A model generated the notes under the pieces. The model did not search any database and was not told the origin of the DNA. It was given only the letters and a program-made list of their open reading frames with translations. Both the position numbers and the translations under genes were made by a program. DNA of 64,000 bases. It comes from Actinomadura graeca (lineage in GTDB: Bacteria > Actinomycetota > Actinomycetes > Streptosporangiales > Streptosporangiaceae). This document shows positions 1 to 8,158 of the stretch, one piece after another (position 1 is the first letter of the stretch; each line of letters starts with the position of its first letter). The DNA is taken from contig NZ_CP059572.1 of the NCBI RefSeq assembly GCF_019175365.1, positions 8,432,001 to 8,496,000 of the forward strand, read 5' to 3'.

Positions 1-303
1 CTGCCGGTCGGTGACACCCAGCGCATCCAGCAGCCGGCCGACATACTCGGGATCAGGGCGGCTCCACTCGCCCCGCTCGCCCCGGGTCACCGTCGAGGTC
101 TGCACCCCGAGACGCCGGGCGACTTCGGTGGCGGTGAGCCCCGACCCTTCCCGCAGCAACCGCAACAGGGTGGACAACCGACGACGGCTGAGAGCTGGAC
201 TGTGCTCGGCGGCCCTGCCCGACTCCGCCGAACGCTCACTCAGCACCCGCACCACGCTGAATAACCGTTGACGGTCGGCGTCCAGGCTTCGTCCATGGGG
301 CAC
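1..303 (-). CDS. XRE-type helix-turn-helix protein (3' end outside window)
   Basis: The minus-strand frame from a GTG at 301-303 runs off the left edge. After about 40 residues it reads LSTLLRLLREGSGLTATEVA, then RRLGVQTSTVTRGERG, the classic Cro/C1-type HTH with its recognition helix. A likely DNA-binding repressor or regulator. The alternative in-frame starts are also GTG (for example near 248). The rest of the protein and its target are not visible. Confidence 0.7.
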   Translation of the reverse strand, partial: MPHGRSLDADRQRLFSVVRVLSERSAESGRAAEHSPALSRRRLSTLLRLLREGSGLTATEVARRLGVQTSTVTRGERGEWSRPDPEYVGRLLDALGVTDRQ

Positions 304-344
304 ACATGCACCCTAGTGACCACTACCAGGATTCAGCATCCCCG

Positions 345-602
345 TCACGGCCGCGCCTGGCTGCCCGAAGCCGCGTTTATCGATCCGGCCACCACCCAGC
401 AAAGACAGTGACGAATTCCTGTCGCTGTCGCGCAAGACGCTGGCGCACGTGCATTACACGCCCATGAACGCGAACGCGACCCAGCGGGCTTGAAAAGGGG
501 CACGAATCCCTGTGCCTCGGCCAGCTCCCGCACAACGGCGTAGGGTACGGCAGCCGTCGCCACGCACATCGACCACCGCAAGAGAGTCAGCGAGTCATCC
601 AC
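345..602 (-). CDS. Small uncharacterised protein, possibly truncated
   Basis: 85 codons from a GTG preceded by GGAAGG with good spacing. The first 40 residues (VDDSLTLLRWSMCVATAAV ... VVRELAEAQGFVPLF) look like a real folded N-terminus. The remainder is Arg/Ala/Cys-rich and low in obvious structure, so the original 3' end may be lost to a rearrangement; the neighbourhood is full of transposase fragments. No family recognised. Confidence 0.4.
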   Translation of the reverse strand: MDDSLTLLRWSMCVATAAVPYAVVRELAEAQGFVPLFKPAGSRSRSWACNARAPASCATATGIRHCLCWVVAGSINAASGSQARP

Positions 603-829
603 CGACCCTTCCGGGCCAGAAAGGTGACGCCGAGAACCCTAGATCGGTCAGCTGAACCGTCCGTCCGAGGAGTACGTCCGGCGGGTGTGGGAGTCCTGGT
701 GCCGCTCCTTGGAGGCGGGCCCAGTACCTCTGCCAGGTCTGGGGGAAGTCTGGTCTCCCGGGCACTCCCTCCCGGCTCGGCTCAGGCCGACACTGGAGAG
801 GTGAGCGCCCCGGCCCACCCCAGCCTCGC

Positions 830-998
830 CCGCCATCTCAGCCAGGGTCCAGCCGTTCTTGCGCTCCAGCTCGCTGAGGAGTCCGCGCAGGTAGGAGGCC
901 GCCTGTCGGCGTGACTCCACCCGGGGAAAACGATGAGCAAAGACCGCCAAGAAGTCAGAGAATTCTCGCGACCAGGCTTCGGCATCGATTGTGACCAC
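830..998 (-). pseudogene. N-terminal remnant of an IS701-like transposase
   Basis: The frame reads FAHRFPRVESRRQAASYLRG, then LLSELERKNGWTLAEMAG. This is the conserved N-terminal block of IS701-family transposases (paired Arg, then YLRGLL and ERKNGW). After about residue 56 the frame leaves the family and runs into unrelated Arg/Pro-rich sequence, and no DDE domain follows. Only the 5' portion survives. Confidence 0.6.
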
Positions 999-1290
999 AG
1001 ACCACTACCTATCGGCCCGGGGCCAGTGATCACAACCTGTCGTTGTAGTACTAGGGGGTGTCTGATAATTGGTGGTGGCGAAGCCTCAGGATGAGGCTGG
1101 CCCGCGGCATGTCGGAGCGGTAGCGGGCTGGTCGATTTCTCGAGCTGGTGGCGATCGCGCGGAATTGGTCCGCCGCGATCAGTTGTTGTGGCCGCGCGGT
1201 GCCGCCGCCTTTTTGGGGCCACGCAGTCATGCTCAGCTCGTCTAGCCACAGTTGGCTGAGCGCTGTGGTCAGGGCGTCGGCGAGTGTCTG
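999..1290. other. No confident gene; probable insertion-sequence debris
   Basis: About 290 bp between the IS701-like remnant and the left inverted repeat of the IS5-family element. The minus strand stays open but gives no recognised domain. It holds the GGGGTGTCTGATAAT segment at about 1060, of a kind that often sits near element ends. Nothing more can be supported. Confidence 0.3.
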
Positions 1291-1341
1291 GTGCTAAAGG
1301 CTGGACCGCAACGGTGGGTCCCCTGGACCGATGATCTTGCT

Positions 1342-1816
1342 GTGGAGCAGGTGCTCAGCGCGGACGGGGACGAGTGGGTGCCGGTGTTCACGGGCCTGTC
1401 GGTACGGCAATTCCGCCGCCTGGTGCGGATCGTCGCAGGTCGCGGTGGTGAGCAGACCGGCACCGGACGCCGGTGGAGTCTGCCGCTGGCCGATCGGGTA
1501 CTGCTGATCGCGGTGTATTACCGCACCAACCTGACGCTGCGGCAGGTCGCGCTGCTGTGCGGGGTGTCCAAGTCGGCCGCGCATCGGATGGTGGACCACC
1601 TGGCGCCGTTGCTGGCGCTGGCCCCGGTCACCTGCCGGCACAGCCCCGACACGGTGCTGATCGTGGACGGGACTCTGGTACCCGCCCACGACCGGACGGT
1701 GACGGCACCGTCCAAGAACTACCGGTACTCGGTGAACAACATGCAGGTCGTCATCAACGCCGACACCCGACTGGTGGCCGCGGTCGGACGGCCGGTGCCG
1801 GGCAACCACAACGACT
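1342..1816 (+). pseudogene. IS5-family transposase, 5' part (split by IS110)
   Basis: Starts inside the left inverted repeat at a GTG (1342 or 1351; the frame is open upstream to 1252). It has the helical N-terminal region and an HTH-like stretch LRQVALLCGVSKSAAHRMV. The DDE-type fold follows, with LIVDGTLVPAHD (first catalytic Asp) and the block ending GNHND. The next codon is split: T1816 joins G3188-C3189 to restore Cys, followed by TAYRDSG. The element is inactivated unless IS110 excises precisely. Confidence 0.75.
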
Positions 1817-2052
1817 GTGAGGATGATCTAGTGCTGTCCCGCCCGATGGTCTGACCCGCACAACGATCGGCTTTCGATGCCTGGGTGCAGATCTGTCGGC
1901 CTCGGTCGGGACGGCGCTTGCTGGCGCTGGGCTGGGTGAGGGGTGTCCCGATAGGGGCTTGCCCATTTGGGGCGTCGTCACAGTCCTGACCCCCTCGCTG
2001 GCCCGGCGACTGCCAACTGCCCCCTCGACGTCGTAGAGGAACTCACATCTCC
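1817..2052 (+). ncRNA. Candidate IS110 bridge RNA with target- and donor-binding guides
   Basis: Known for IS110 elements (IS621): the 5' noncoding end encodes a bridge RNA with a target-binding loop and a donor-binding loop. Seen here: CACAACGA at 1859-1866 equals the target's left flank (1807-1814), and GGTGCAG at 1884-1890 is the reverse complement of core plus right flank (3186-3192). ATAGGGGC at 1951-1958 equals the element's right end (3176-3183), and TCACAG at 1978-1983 is the reverse complement of core plus left end (1815-1820). Guide order (left target, right target, left donor, right donor) follows the IS621 layout. RNA ends and folding are inferred. Confidence 0.75.
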
Positions 2053-3162
2053 GTGCCCAGCATCCAGCAGCCGACTGCGACCGCGCAGACCGAGACACCT
2101 GCCATCGGTCCAGAGATTGTGCTCGGGGTCGATACCCATAAAGACACCCACGTTGCCGCCGCGGTTACCCACCTGGGGGTTCTGCTGGCCACGGCGGCGT
2201 TCCCAGCGACCGCGGCCGGCTATCGGGACCTGCTGGATTGGGCGCACGGCATGGGTTCGGTGCGAAGGGCGGGAGTGGAGGGCACCGGCTCCTACGGTGC
2301 GGCCCTCACACGTTACCTTCACGGCCAGGACGTCCAGGTGATTGACGTGAACCACCCTGATCGAGCCGATCGCAGGCGTCGTGGGAAGACCGACCGCCTC
2401 GATGCGGAGGCCGCCGCTCGTGCCGTCATCTCCGGGCGCGCGTCCTCGCGAGCGAAGACCGGTGACGGCCAGGTCGAGGCGATGCGCCTGTTCAAGCTGG
2501 CGAAGGACTCAGCCACCAAGGCCCGTACCCAGGCCATCAACCAGCTTCGTGCTGTCCTGGTCACCGCCGACCCCCAACTGCGCGAGTCGATGAACGGGCT
2601 GACCAGCGCAAGGTTGATCACATCCTGCGCCGAGTTGACCGACGGGCAGGCCATCGGGCCAGCCGGTCAAGCTGCCGTGTGCACCCTGCGTCTTCTCGCG
2701 GCACGCGTCCAGCACCTCACCCGGGAGATCCGTGATCTCCAAAAGCGCATCACCTCCGCCATCCAGGCCCACACCCCCGCACTCCTCGATCGCCTTGGCA
2801 TCGCCGGCGACACTGCCGCCACCCTGCTCATCGCGGCAGGCGACAACCCCGACCGAATGGCCAGTGAAGCCTCGTACGCGGCGCTGTGCGGAACCAGCCC
2901 GGTCGAGGCGTCATCGGGCAAGTCCAGGCGACTGCGCGTCAACCGCGGCGGCGATCGTCAAGCCAACGCGGCCCTGTATAGGATCGTCGTGACCCGCCTG
3001 CGGTGCGACACACGAACCCGCGATGATCTCGACCGGCGAGTCCGGGAAGGCAAGACCAAACCCGAAGTGATGCGATGCCTCAAACGCTACATAGCTCGCG
3101 AGGGCTACCAAGTCATCGCCACCGACCGCCCAGCCGCATCAACAGCGGCTTGCCGAACATAG
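2053..3162 (+). CDS. IS110-family DEDD transposase/recombinase
   Basis: 369 aa from GTG. The RuvC-like DEDD domain shows Asp27 (VLGVDTHKDTH), Glu76 (GVEGTGSYG) and Asp114/Asp117 (KTDRLDAEAA). A coiled-coil region follows. The C-terminal Transposase_20 domain has YAALCGTSPVEASSGK (catalytic serine candidates 287/288) and NRGGDRQANAAL. Length and both motif sets are complete, so the enzyme looks functional. It would act with the upstream bridge RNA. The stop codon lies in the first copy boundary of the right-end tandem repeat. Confidence 0.92.
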   Translation: MPSIQQPTATAQTETPAIGPEIVLGVDTHKDTHVAAAVTHLGVLLATAAFPATAAGYRDLLDWAHGMGSVRRAGVEGTGSYGAALTRYLHGQDVQVIDVNHPDRADRRRRGKTDRLDAEAAARAVISGRASSRAKTGDGQVEAMRLFKLAKDSATKARTQAINQLRAVLVTADPQLRESMNGLTSARLITSCAELTDGQAIGPAGQAAVCTLRLLAARVQHLTREIRDLQKRITSAIQAHTPALLDRLGIAGDTAATLLIAAGDNPDRMASEASYAALCGTSPVEASSGKSRRLRVNRGGDRQANAALYRIVVTRLRCDTRTRDDLDRRVREGKTKPEVMRCLKRYIAREGYQVIATDRPAASTAACRT

Positions 3163-3187
3163 GGGCTTGCCGAACATAGGGGCATCT

Positions 3188-3492
3188 GCACCGCCTACCG
3201 TGACTCGGGCGTGGAGCGTCAATGCCGAGGTGCGAACGTGATGGCCGACGGCGCCTATCACGGAAACCGGCAGGTCATCATGCCCTACCGGCGGCCCCGC
3301 GACGGCGGTGAACTGCTGCAATGGCAGGTAGAGCTCAACACCGTTCACAAGAAGGTCCGCGCCCGCGTCGAGCACTCGTTCGCACAGATGAAGCGGTGGA
3401 ACATCTTGCGCAACTGCCGCCGCAAACGCGACGGCGTCTACCACGCCACCCGCGGCATCGCCCTCATGCGCAACCTGACCATGACCGGCTGA
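3188..3492 (+). pseudogene. IS5-family transposase, 3' part
   Basis: Continues the frame broken at 1816. It reads TAYRDSGVERQCRGANVMAD, with GAYHGN (second catalytic Asp region), then RVEHSFAQMKRWNIL, which carries the catalytic Glu in the family's conserved R-x-EH block. It ends RGIALMRNLTMTG. The joined product would be 289 aa, the usual size for the group. No start or promoter of its own is evident. Confidence 0.75.
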
Positions 3493-3562
3493 ACGACTTC
3501 CGGCCGCAGGGGCGACCCGCTCTCAACCACCGCTTCTGAATCATTACGGGACAGCCTTTAGC

Positions 3563-3824
3563 CCGGGTTCGAGCGAGTACATCATGGTGGTGTCCGTGCA
3601 ACGGGGGAACCTCAGCTCTGGGTCTGGTCGCTGGCTACCTGGATGGGCGGGGCGCTCTGGCTCGCGGAGGGCTGGGGGTCGCGAGCCCCCTCTTCGGGCT
3701 CGTTGTACCGGCCTGGTCGATTACCTGTACCTTCTCGTCCTGTTTCTCACGGCATCGTGACGGAGTGGAGGCGTCGGAATCCGCGGCGTCCTCACTCGTC
3801 CTATGTCGGTCTTGTCGGCGGGGT
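3563..3824. other. Spacer between IS5 element and CHAT operon
   Basis: No gene with support. Contains GC-rich symmetry around 3674-3708 (GGGGGTC...GAGCCCCC and GAGCCC...GGGCTC). This may form a terminator for the minus-strand CHAT operon whose last stop is at 3825. Confidence 0.35.
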
Positions 3825-4211
3825 CTAGGCGAGTTCCTCACCACGGTTGTAGTCGTGGCTGGTTTCCGCGGCGGCCTGGATGACTTCGTCGACCACGACT
3901 TCCAGGACTGGCTCTGCTGCTGGCAGCTGGCCCTGTTGGTCGAGTTGCTGGCGGACCAGGATGACGATGTGCTGGGGGGAGGGGGCCGGTGTTTGTTTGC
4001 GCAGGTCTTTGTACATGTTCCATGTCAGGCCGGCGATGCTGACGATCAGGGTGCCGAGTGAGATGGTGACCGGGTCGAGGTACTGGTCGGGTTGTTGCTG
4101 TGTGTGCCGGCTGTGGAGGGCGGCCTCGACTTCGGCCTCCACATTGGCGCCCAAGCGGGTGGTCAGCCGTTGGGCGGAGGCGCGTGCACCGCGTTCTGCA
4201 GGGTCGCTCAT
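3825..4211 (-). CDS. Small single-TM protein coupled to the CHAT/NB-ARC/TPR gene
   Basis: 128 aa. The start ATG overlaps the stop of the large upstream gene (ATGA, 4208-4211), so the pair is translationally coupled. It has an acidic/helical N-terminus, a hydrophobic segment at about residues 48-66 (PVTISLGTLIVSIAGLTW) followed by a positive stop-transfer patch (YKDLRKQ), and a charged C-terminus. I do not recognise a named family. By analogy with CHAT or caspase-like proteases that cleave a neighbouring membrane-active partner, it may be the substrate or effector of the upstream protein; that is inference only. Confidence 0.75.
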   Translation of the reverse strand: MSDPAERGARASAQRLTTRLGANVEAEVEAALHSRHTQQQPDQYLDPVTISLGTLIVSIAGLTWNMYKDLRKQTPAPSPQHIVILVRQQLDQQGQLPAAEPVLEVVVDEVIQAAAETSHDYNRGEELA

Positions 4212-7200
4212 GATGGCGGTTGCCCTTCTTCCGGATTGGTCGGTGGGGTTTGGGCATGGTCGTGGATGGCTGGGGGGAGGGGCTGGCCGGTGAGGGTCTG
4301 CCAGGTGGTGGTGAGGGTGTGGATGCCGAGTTGGGTGGTGAGGCGTCGTAGGTGGTGTGGTGCCGGTCCGGTGGCGGGGTGGGGGAAGTCCTCGAACAGG
4401 GCGATACTGCGGATCGTCCATTCCAGTGCTTGGGTGGGGTGGCCGCGTTCTTCGGCGAGAAGGCCAAGCTGCCCGTAGGTGAGGGCCATGCCGGGCCGGT
4501 TGCCGAGGTCTTCGTTGATGGTGAGGGATTGGCGGTACCAGGTTTCGGCGTCCTCCAGCCGCCCCCGCTCCTGGGCGACGATGCCGAGCTGGTGGTAGGT
4601 GGTGGCCATGCCGGGCCGGTTGTGGAGGTCTTCGTTGATGGTGAGGGATTGGCGGTACCAGGTTTCGGCGTCCTGCAGCCGCCCCCGCTCCTGGGCGACG
4701 ATGCCGAGCTGGTGGTAGCTGCTGGCCATGCCGGGCCGGTTGTGGAGGTCTTCGTTGATGGTGAGGGATTGGCGGTACCAGGTTTCGGCGTCCTGCAGCC
4801 GCCCTCGGTCTTGGGCGAGGATGCCGAGCTGGTGGTAGGTGGTGGCCATGCCGGGCCGGTTGTGGAGGTCTTCTTTGATGGTGAGGGATTGGCGGTACCA
4901 GGTTTCGGCGTCCTGCAGCCGCCCCCGATCCTGGGCGACGATGCCGAGCTGGTGGTAGGTGGTGGCCATGCCGGGCCGGTTGCCGAGGTCTTCGTTGATG
5001 GTGAGGGATTGGCGGTACCAGGTCTCGGCGTCCTGCAGCCGCCCGCGATCCTGGGCGACCATGCCGAGCTGGTGGTAGGTGGTGGCCATGCCGGGCCGGT
5101 TGCCGAGGTCTTCTCTGATGGTGAGGGATTGGCGGTACCAGGTCTCGGCGTCCTCCAGCCGCCCCCGCAACTGGGCGACCCTGCCGAGCTGGTGGTAGCT
5201 GCTGGCCATGCCGGGCCGGTTGCCGAGGTCTTCGTTGATGGTGAGGGATTGGCGGTACCAGGTTTCGGCGTCCTCCAGCCGCCCCCGCTCCTGGGCGACC
5301 ATGCCGAGCTGGTGGGTTGTGACGGCGATAAGGCCTCGCTGGTCATCTGTGGCGGGTTGTTGTTTGAGGGCGTGGAGGAGCTTTTTGTAGGTAGTTTCGG
5401 CCTGGTCTGGTAGACCCGCGTTCAGCTGCCGGGTGGCATGGTCGCCGACCAGACCCAGCCAGAGCTGTCCAGCGGGGGTGTCCAGGCCGGGTGGGGTGCC
5501 GTCGGCCGCTTCCAGCACGGTGCGAGCGCGCTCCACCCACCGCCGCGCCTCCTCAGCCAACCCCCGCAGATTCCAGAAGGTGTTGAGCGATGCCACCATC
5601 ATGAGAGCGTGTCGCCAAAGCTGCTGGTCGAGGGCGTAGCCGAGCATGGCGCCCATGCTGCGGCGCTGCAGGGCGATGACCGTCACCGCTATATCTACGT
5701 TGCCGCCGCTCAGTTGCTGGGACAACCAGCCGCCGAACGCGGCGTAGGCGTGCACCAGTGCGTGGGTTGCGGCGGTGTGCTGGGTGTCGAAGTCATCAGG
5801 TTGGTCGGTGCGCCATTGCTGGGCCAGGTAGGCGGGCAGTGCCGGGTGGATCCGGTACATGCCACCGCCGATCCCGGTCAGCAACCCCACCGCCGCCGCC
5901 CGATCCAGCACCCCCGCCCAGTCGCCGGCGGACCGGCCGGCGAACCAGCCCGGCACCCCCTCCACCCCCGAGAACGCCCCGAGGACATTGGTGTCGGCGA
6001 TGCCGTGGAACAGGCTCACCGCGGCCAGCGCCTGCCGGTCGGCGGGCGGCAGGTGGGTGAAGGAATAGGCCACACACGCCGCCAGCGAGGTCCGCCGGTC
6101 CCCCTCGTCACGGCCCGGCAGCGGGGCCACTCCCCGCATGCCCTCCAGGAGCCGGTCGGGGGTCAGCTCGTCCAGCAGCGGCAGCGTCAGGCGCATCGCC
6201 AAAGGGTGGCCGTCCAGCCACTGCATCAACTCCCCGAACGCCCGCCGATCCCTCTTGGCCCGGGTGTGCGGGTAGGGCTCCAGAAGCCGGTCGGCGTAGA
6301 CGTTGGCCTCCTCGCGGGTCAGCCCCCCGACCTTCACCCGCCTGGCCGGCCCCAGCCACTCCTCCGGCCCCCGGCTGGTGATGATCACCGAGCTGGAACC
6401 CGCCGCCGCGACATGGTCCACAAAGCGGCGCAGCTCGTCCCGCTCGGCCTGCGACAACGCCGGGGTGGCGCCGGTGGGGTCGGGCATGGAGCACACCGAC
6501 TCGAAGTTGTCCCACACCAGCAGCGCCCGCTGCTCGGCCAGCAGATCCTGCACCACCCGCCGCCGTTGCCCGGTCGGCAGGGCTGCGAAGCCGGTGCCGA
6601 ACACCTGCAAACCGATCCGGGTGATCACTCCCTCCAGCCCGAACGACGCCACACCCGGCTCAAAGGAATGCCACACCACCAGCCGGGGGTCATCGACCCC
6701 GCCGGTATCACGCCACCAGCGGGCGAACCCCTTGGCCAGCTCGGTCTTGCCCGTCCCGCCCGGACCCACCAGCACCACCACATGCTGCAGCCGCGCCGCC
6801 ACCTCCAGCGTGTAGAACAGGGCGTCCCGGCCCACAAACGCGCCGTCCGGCGCCAACTCGCCCCCGTTGCCCGCGGCGCCGGGTGGTGGCGTCGGCTCGG
6901 TGCGGATGCGGTCCAGGAACCGGTCCAGCGACAGGGTGGTGTCGCGGCTGGGGGCCAGGGCGGGGAAGCAGATCTCGCGGCGGCTGTAATGGACCGGGAC
7001 CATCCAGTCCGCCAGCGGCAATAACCCCTTGGGGCTGGGCCGCTTGTCGGCGACCCGCAGCCGCTGCCGACCTGCGGTCACCGCGGCGGCGATGGTGTCC
7101 CCGGCGAACAACCGCTCATAGAACACCGCCATGAACTCGGCCGCGGCCACCGCGTACACGCTGTAGGCCATCGCCACCACCGCCCCCGCACCACCCTGCA

Positions 7201-8158
7201 GAAACCGGGTCGCCACACTCGCCTCCAGCTCCCCGCCCAGCTGCGCGGACTGGCAGGCGTTCATCACCACCACCGGCACCTGACCGGCCGCCAGAGCCTG
7301 CGCCACCCGCCCGGCCGGCACCAGATCCGCGCCGCCCCCGCGCTTCTCGAACGCCAGCATCCCCACCGGGCCCGGCCCCCGGAACATCTCCGCACCCCGC
7401 CCAGCCACCACCGCCCCCGCCCCGGCCGTCCCGGCCGCGTCGGCAGGGCCGAACACCCCGTGCCCGTCGAAATGCACCACCTGGAACGGATCCCCCGCAC
7501 GCGCCGCCCCGGCCAGCACCTCGGCGAGCCGCTCGAACGTCGGCGGCCGCAGCACCGTCAGCTCCACCGTCCCGGCCACCGCGCCCAGCCGCTCCAGCAA
7601 CGGCCGCGCGACCATCTGATACCCCACATCCGCCGGCCCCTCCGGCCGGCAGATCACCATCAACACCCGCAACCGCGAGCCCGACCCGCCCACCGGGAAC
7701 GAAGCCAGCAGATCCACCGAAGGCAACTCGCGGGTCACCGCGACCCCGTCCAGCGCCAGCGGCGCCGGACGTGCCGGATCACGCATCAACTCCCACGGCA
7801 ACCCCAGCCACCGCGCCGACCCCGACTTCAACACGATCTCCAGCCCGCCGGTACGGGAACGCGCCGCCGCATAAGCCTCACGCGCCGGACCCGCCTCGCC
7901 CAGCAGCGCGGCGAACAGCCGCTCCCCCCACTCGGGCAGCCGGTCCTGCACCTGCACGCCCCGCTGCTCCCACACCGCGAACGGCGCCGTCAGATACCTC
8001 TCCAGGTACCAGCGCAGATCTTCCAGCTCACCGGCATCCAGCGGCCACACCATCTGGCGGGGCTCACCCACCGTGGTCGCGGTGTGCTCGCCCTCCCGCC
8101 AGAGGTGCACCGACACCAAACCATCGTCGTCAGCAGATACCAACAACCGATCCGTCAC
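4208..8158 (-). CDS. CHAT protease - NB-ARC NTPase - TPR protein (STAND-type)
   Basis: 1316 aa. N-terminal region about 1-150. CHAT caspase-like domain about 150-395 with catalytic His233 (HFDGHG) and Cys302 (VVMNACQSAQ). NB-ARC/STAND ATPase from about 440 with FVGRD, Walker A GPGGTGKT (465-472), Walker B-like ALLVWDN, sensor IITSRG and GHPLAM. Then a helical linker and a C-terminal TPR array with seven near-identical 40-residue units (HQLG..AQ.RGRL.DAETWYRQSL) plus one divergent unit. STAND proteins oligomerise after ligand sensing; here that would activate the protease. First gene of a two-gene operon with the small TM protein. Probable role in defence or programmed cell response. Confidence 0.9.
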   Translation of the reverse strand: MTDRLLVSADDDGLVSVHLWREGEHTATTVGEPRQMVWPLDAGELEDLRWYLERYLTAPFAVWEQRGVQVQDRLPEWGERLFAALLGEAGPAREAYAAARSRTGGLEIVLKSGSARWLGLPWELMRDPARPAPLALDGVAVTRELPSVDLLASFPVGGSGSRLRVLMVICRPEGPADVGYQMVARPLLERLGAVAGTVELTVLRPPTFERLAEVLAGAARAGDPFQVVHFDGHGVFGPADAAGTAGAGAVVAGRGAEMFRGPGPVGMLAFEKRGGGADLVPAGRVAQALAAGQVPVVVMNACQSAQLGGELEASVATRFLQGGAGAVVAMAYSVYAVAAAEFMAVFYERLFAGDTIAAAVTAGRQRLRVADKRPSPKGLLPLADWMVPVHYSRREICFPALAPSRDTTLSLDRFLDRIRTEPTPPPGAAGNGGELAPDGAFVGRDALFYTLEVAARLQHVVVLVGPGGTGKTELAKGFARWWRDTGGVDDPRLVVWHSFEPGVASFGLEGVITRIGLQVFGTGFAALPTGQRRRVVQDLLAEQRALLVWDNFESVCSMPDPTGATPALSQAERDELRRFVDHVAAAGSSSVIITSRGPEEWLGPARRVKVGGLTREEANVYADRLLEPYPHTRAKRDRRAFGELMQWLDGHPLAMRLTLPLLDELTPDRLLEGMRGVAPLPGRDEGDRRTSLAACVAYSFTHLPPADRQALAAVSLFHGIADTNVLGAFSGVEGVPGWFAGRSAGDWAGVLDRAAAVGLLTGIGGGMYRIHPALPAYLAQQWRTDQPDDFDTQHTAATHALVHAYAAFGGWLSQQLSGGNVDIAVTVIALQRRSMGAMLGYALDQQLWRHALMMVASLNTFWNLRGLAEEARRWVERARTVLEAADGTPPGLDTPAGQLWLGLVGDHATRQLNAGLPDQAETTYKKLLHALKQQPATDDQRGLIAVTTHQLGMVAQERGRLEDAETWYRQSLTINEDLGNRPGMASSYHQLGRVAQLRGRLEDAETWYRQSLTIREDLGNRPGMATTYHQLGMVAQDRGRLQDAETWYRQSLTINEDLGNRPGMATTYHQLGIVAQDRGRLQDAETWYRQSLTIKEDLHNRPGMATTYHQLGILAQDRGRLQDAETWYRQSLTINEDLHNRPGMASSYHQLGIVAQERGRLQDAETWYRQSLTINEDLHNRPGMATTYHQLGIVAQERGRLEDAETWYRQSLTINEDLGNRPGMALTYGQLGLLAEERGHPTQALEWTIRSIALFEDFPHPATGPAPHHLRRLTTQLGIHTLTTTWQTLTGQPLPPAIHDHAQTPPTNPEEGQPPS
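4471..5310 (-). repeat. Seven near-identical 120-bp TPR-coding repeats
   Basis: The 120-bp unit repeats seven times with only scattered substitutions (for example GGCCGGTTG at the same phase in each copy). It encodes 40-residue TPR units of the CHAT/NB-ARC protein. Such identity at the DNA level suggests recent expansion or ongoing homogenisation, and copy number could vary or be mis-assembled. The repeat also creates long open frames on the opposite strand, which are artefacts. Confidence 0.9.

Larger units (their letters stand above)
1817..3187 (+). mobile_element. IS110-family element (bridge-RNA-guided recombinase)
   Basis: Boundaries follow from the interrupted IS5 frame. The left junction is AACGA-CT-GTGAGG (CT at 1815-1816) and the right junction is GGGGCAT-CT-GCACC (CT at 3186-3187). 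Both share a CT core, giving a unit of 1371 bp without a classical target duplication or terminal inverted repeats, typical of IS110. It contains a 5' noncoding region (1817-2052) and the transposase (2053-3162). A 17-bp near-perfect tandem repeat sits at the right end (3144-3177). Confidence 0.85.
1293..3562 (+). mobile_element. IS5-family element interrupted by an IS110-family element
   Basis: Terminal inverted repeats: GCTAAAGGCTG at 1293-1303 and its exact reverse complement at 3552-3562, extending imperfectly to about 17 of 21 matches. Inside lies an IS5-type (DDE_Tnp_4/HARBI1-like) transposase. Its reading frame is cut at 1815/1816 and resumes in frame at 3188, with the IS110 element between. 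Without the insertion the element would be about 0.9 kb. The target duplication could not be fixed confidently. Confidence 0.7.

Noticed and set aside
4352..7024. Very long open frames on the plus strand opposite the CHAT/TPR gene
   Set aside because: They mirror the 120-bp repeats and the high GC3 of the real minus-strand gene. Their products are Gly/Val/Pro/Gln/Arg repeats without domains.
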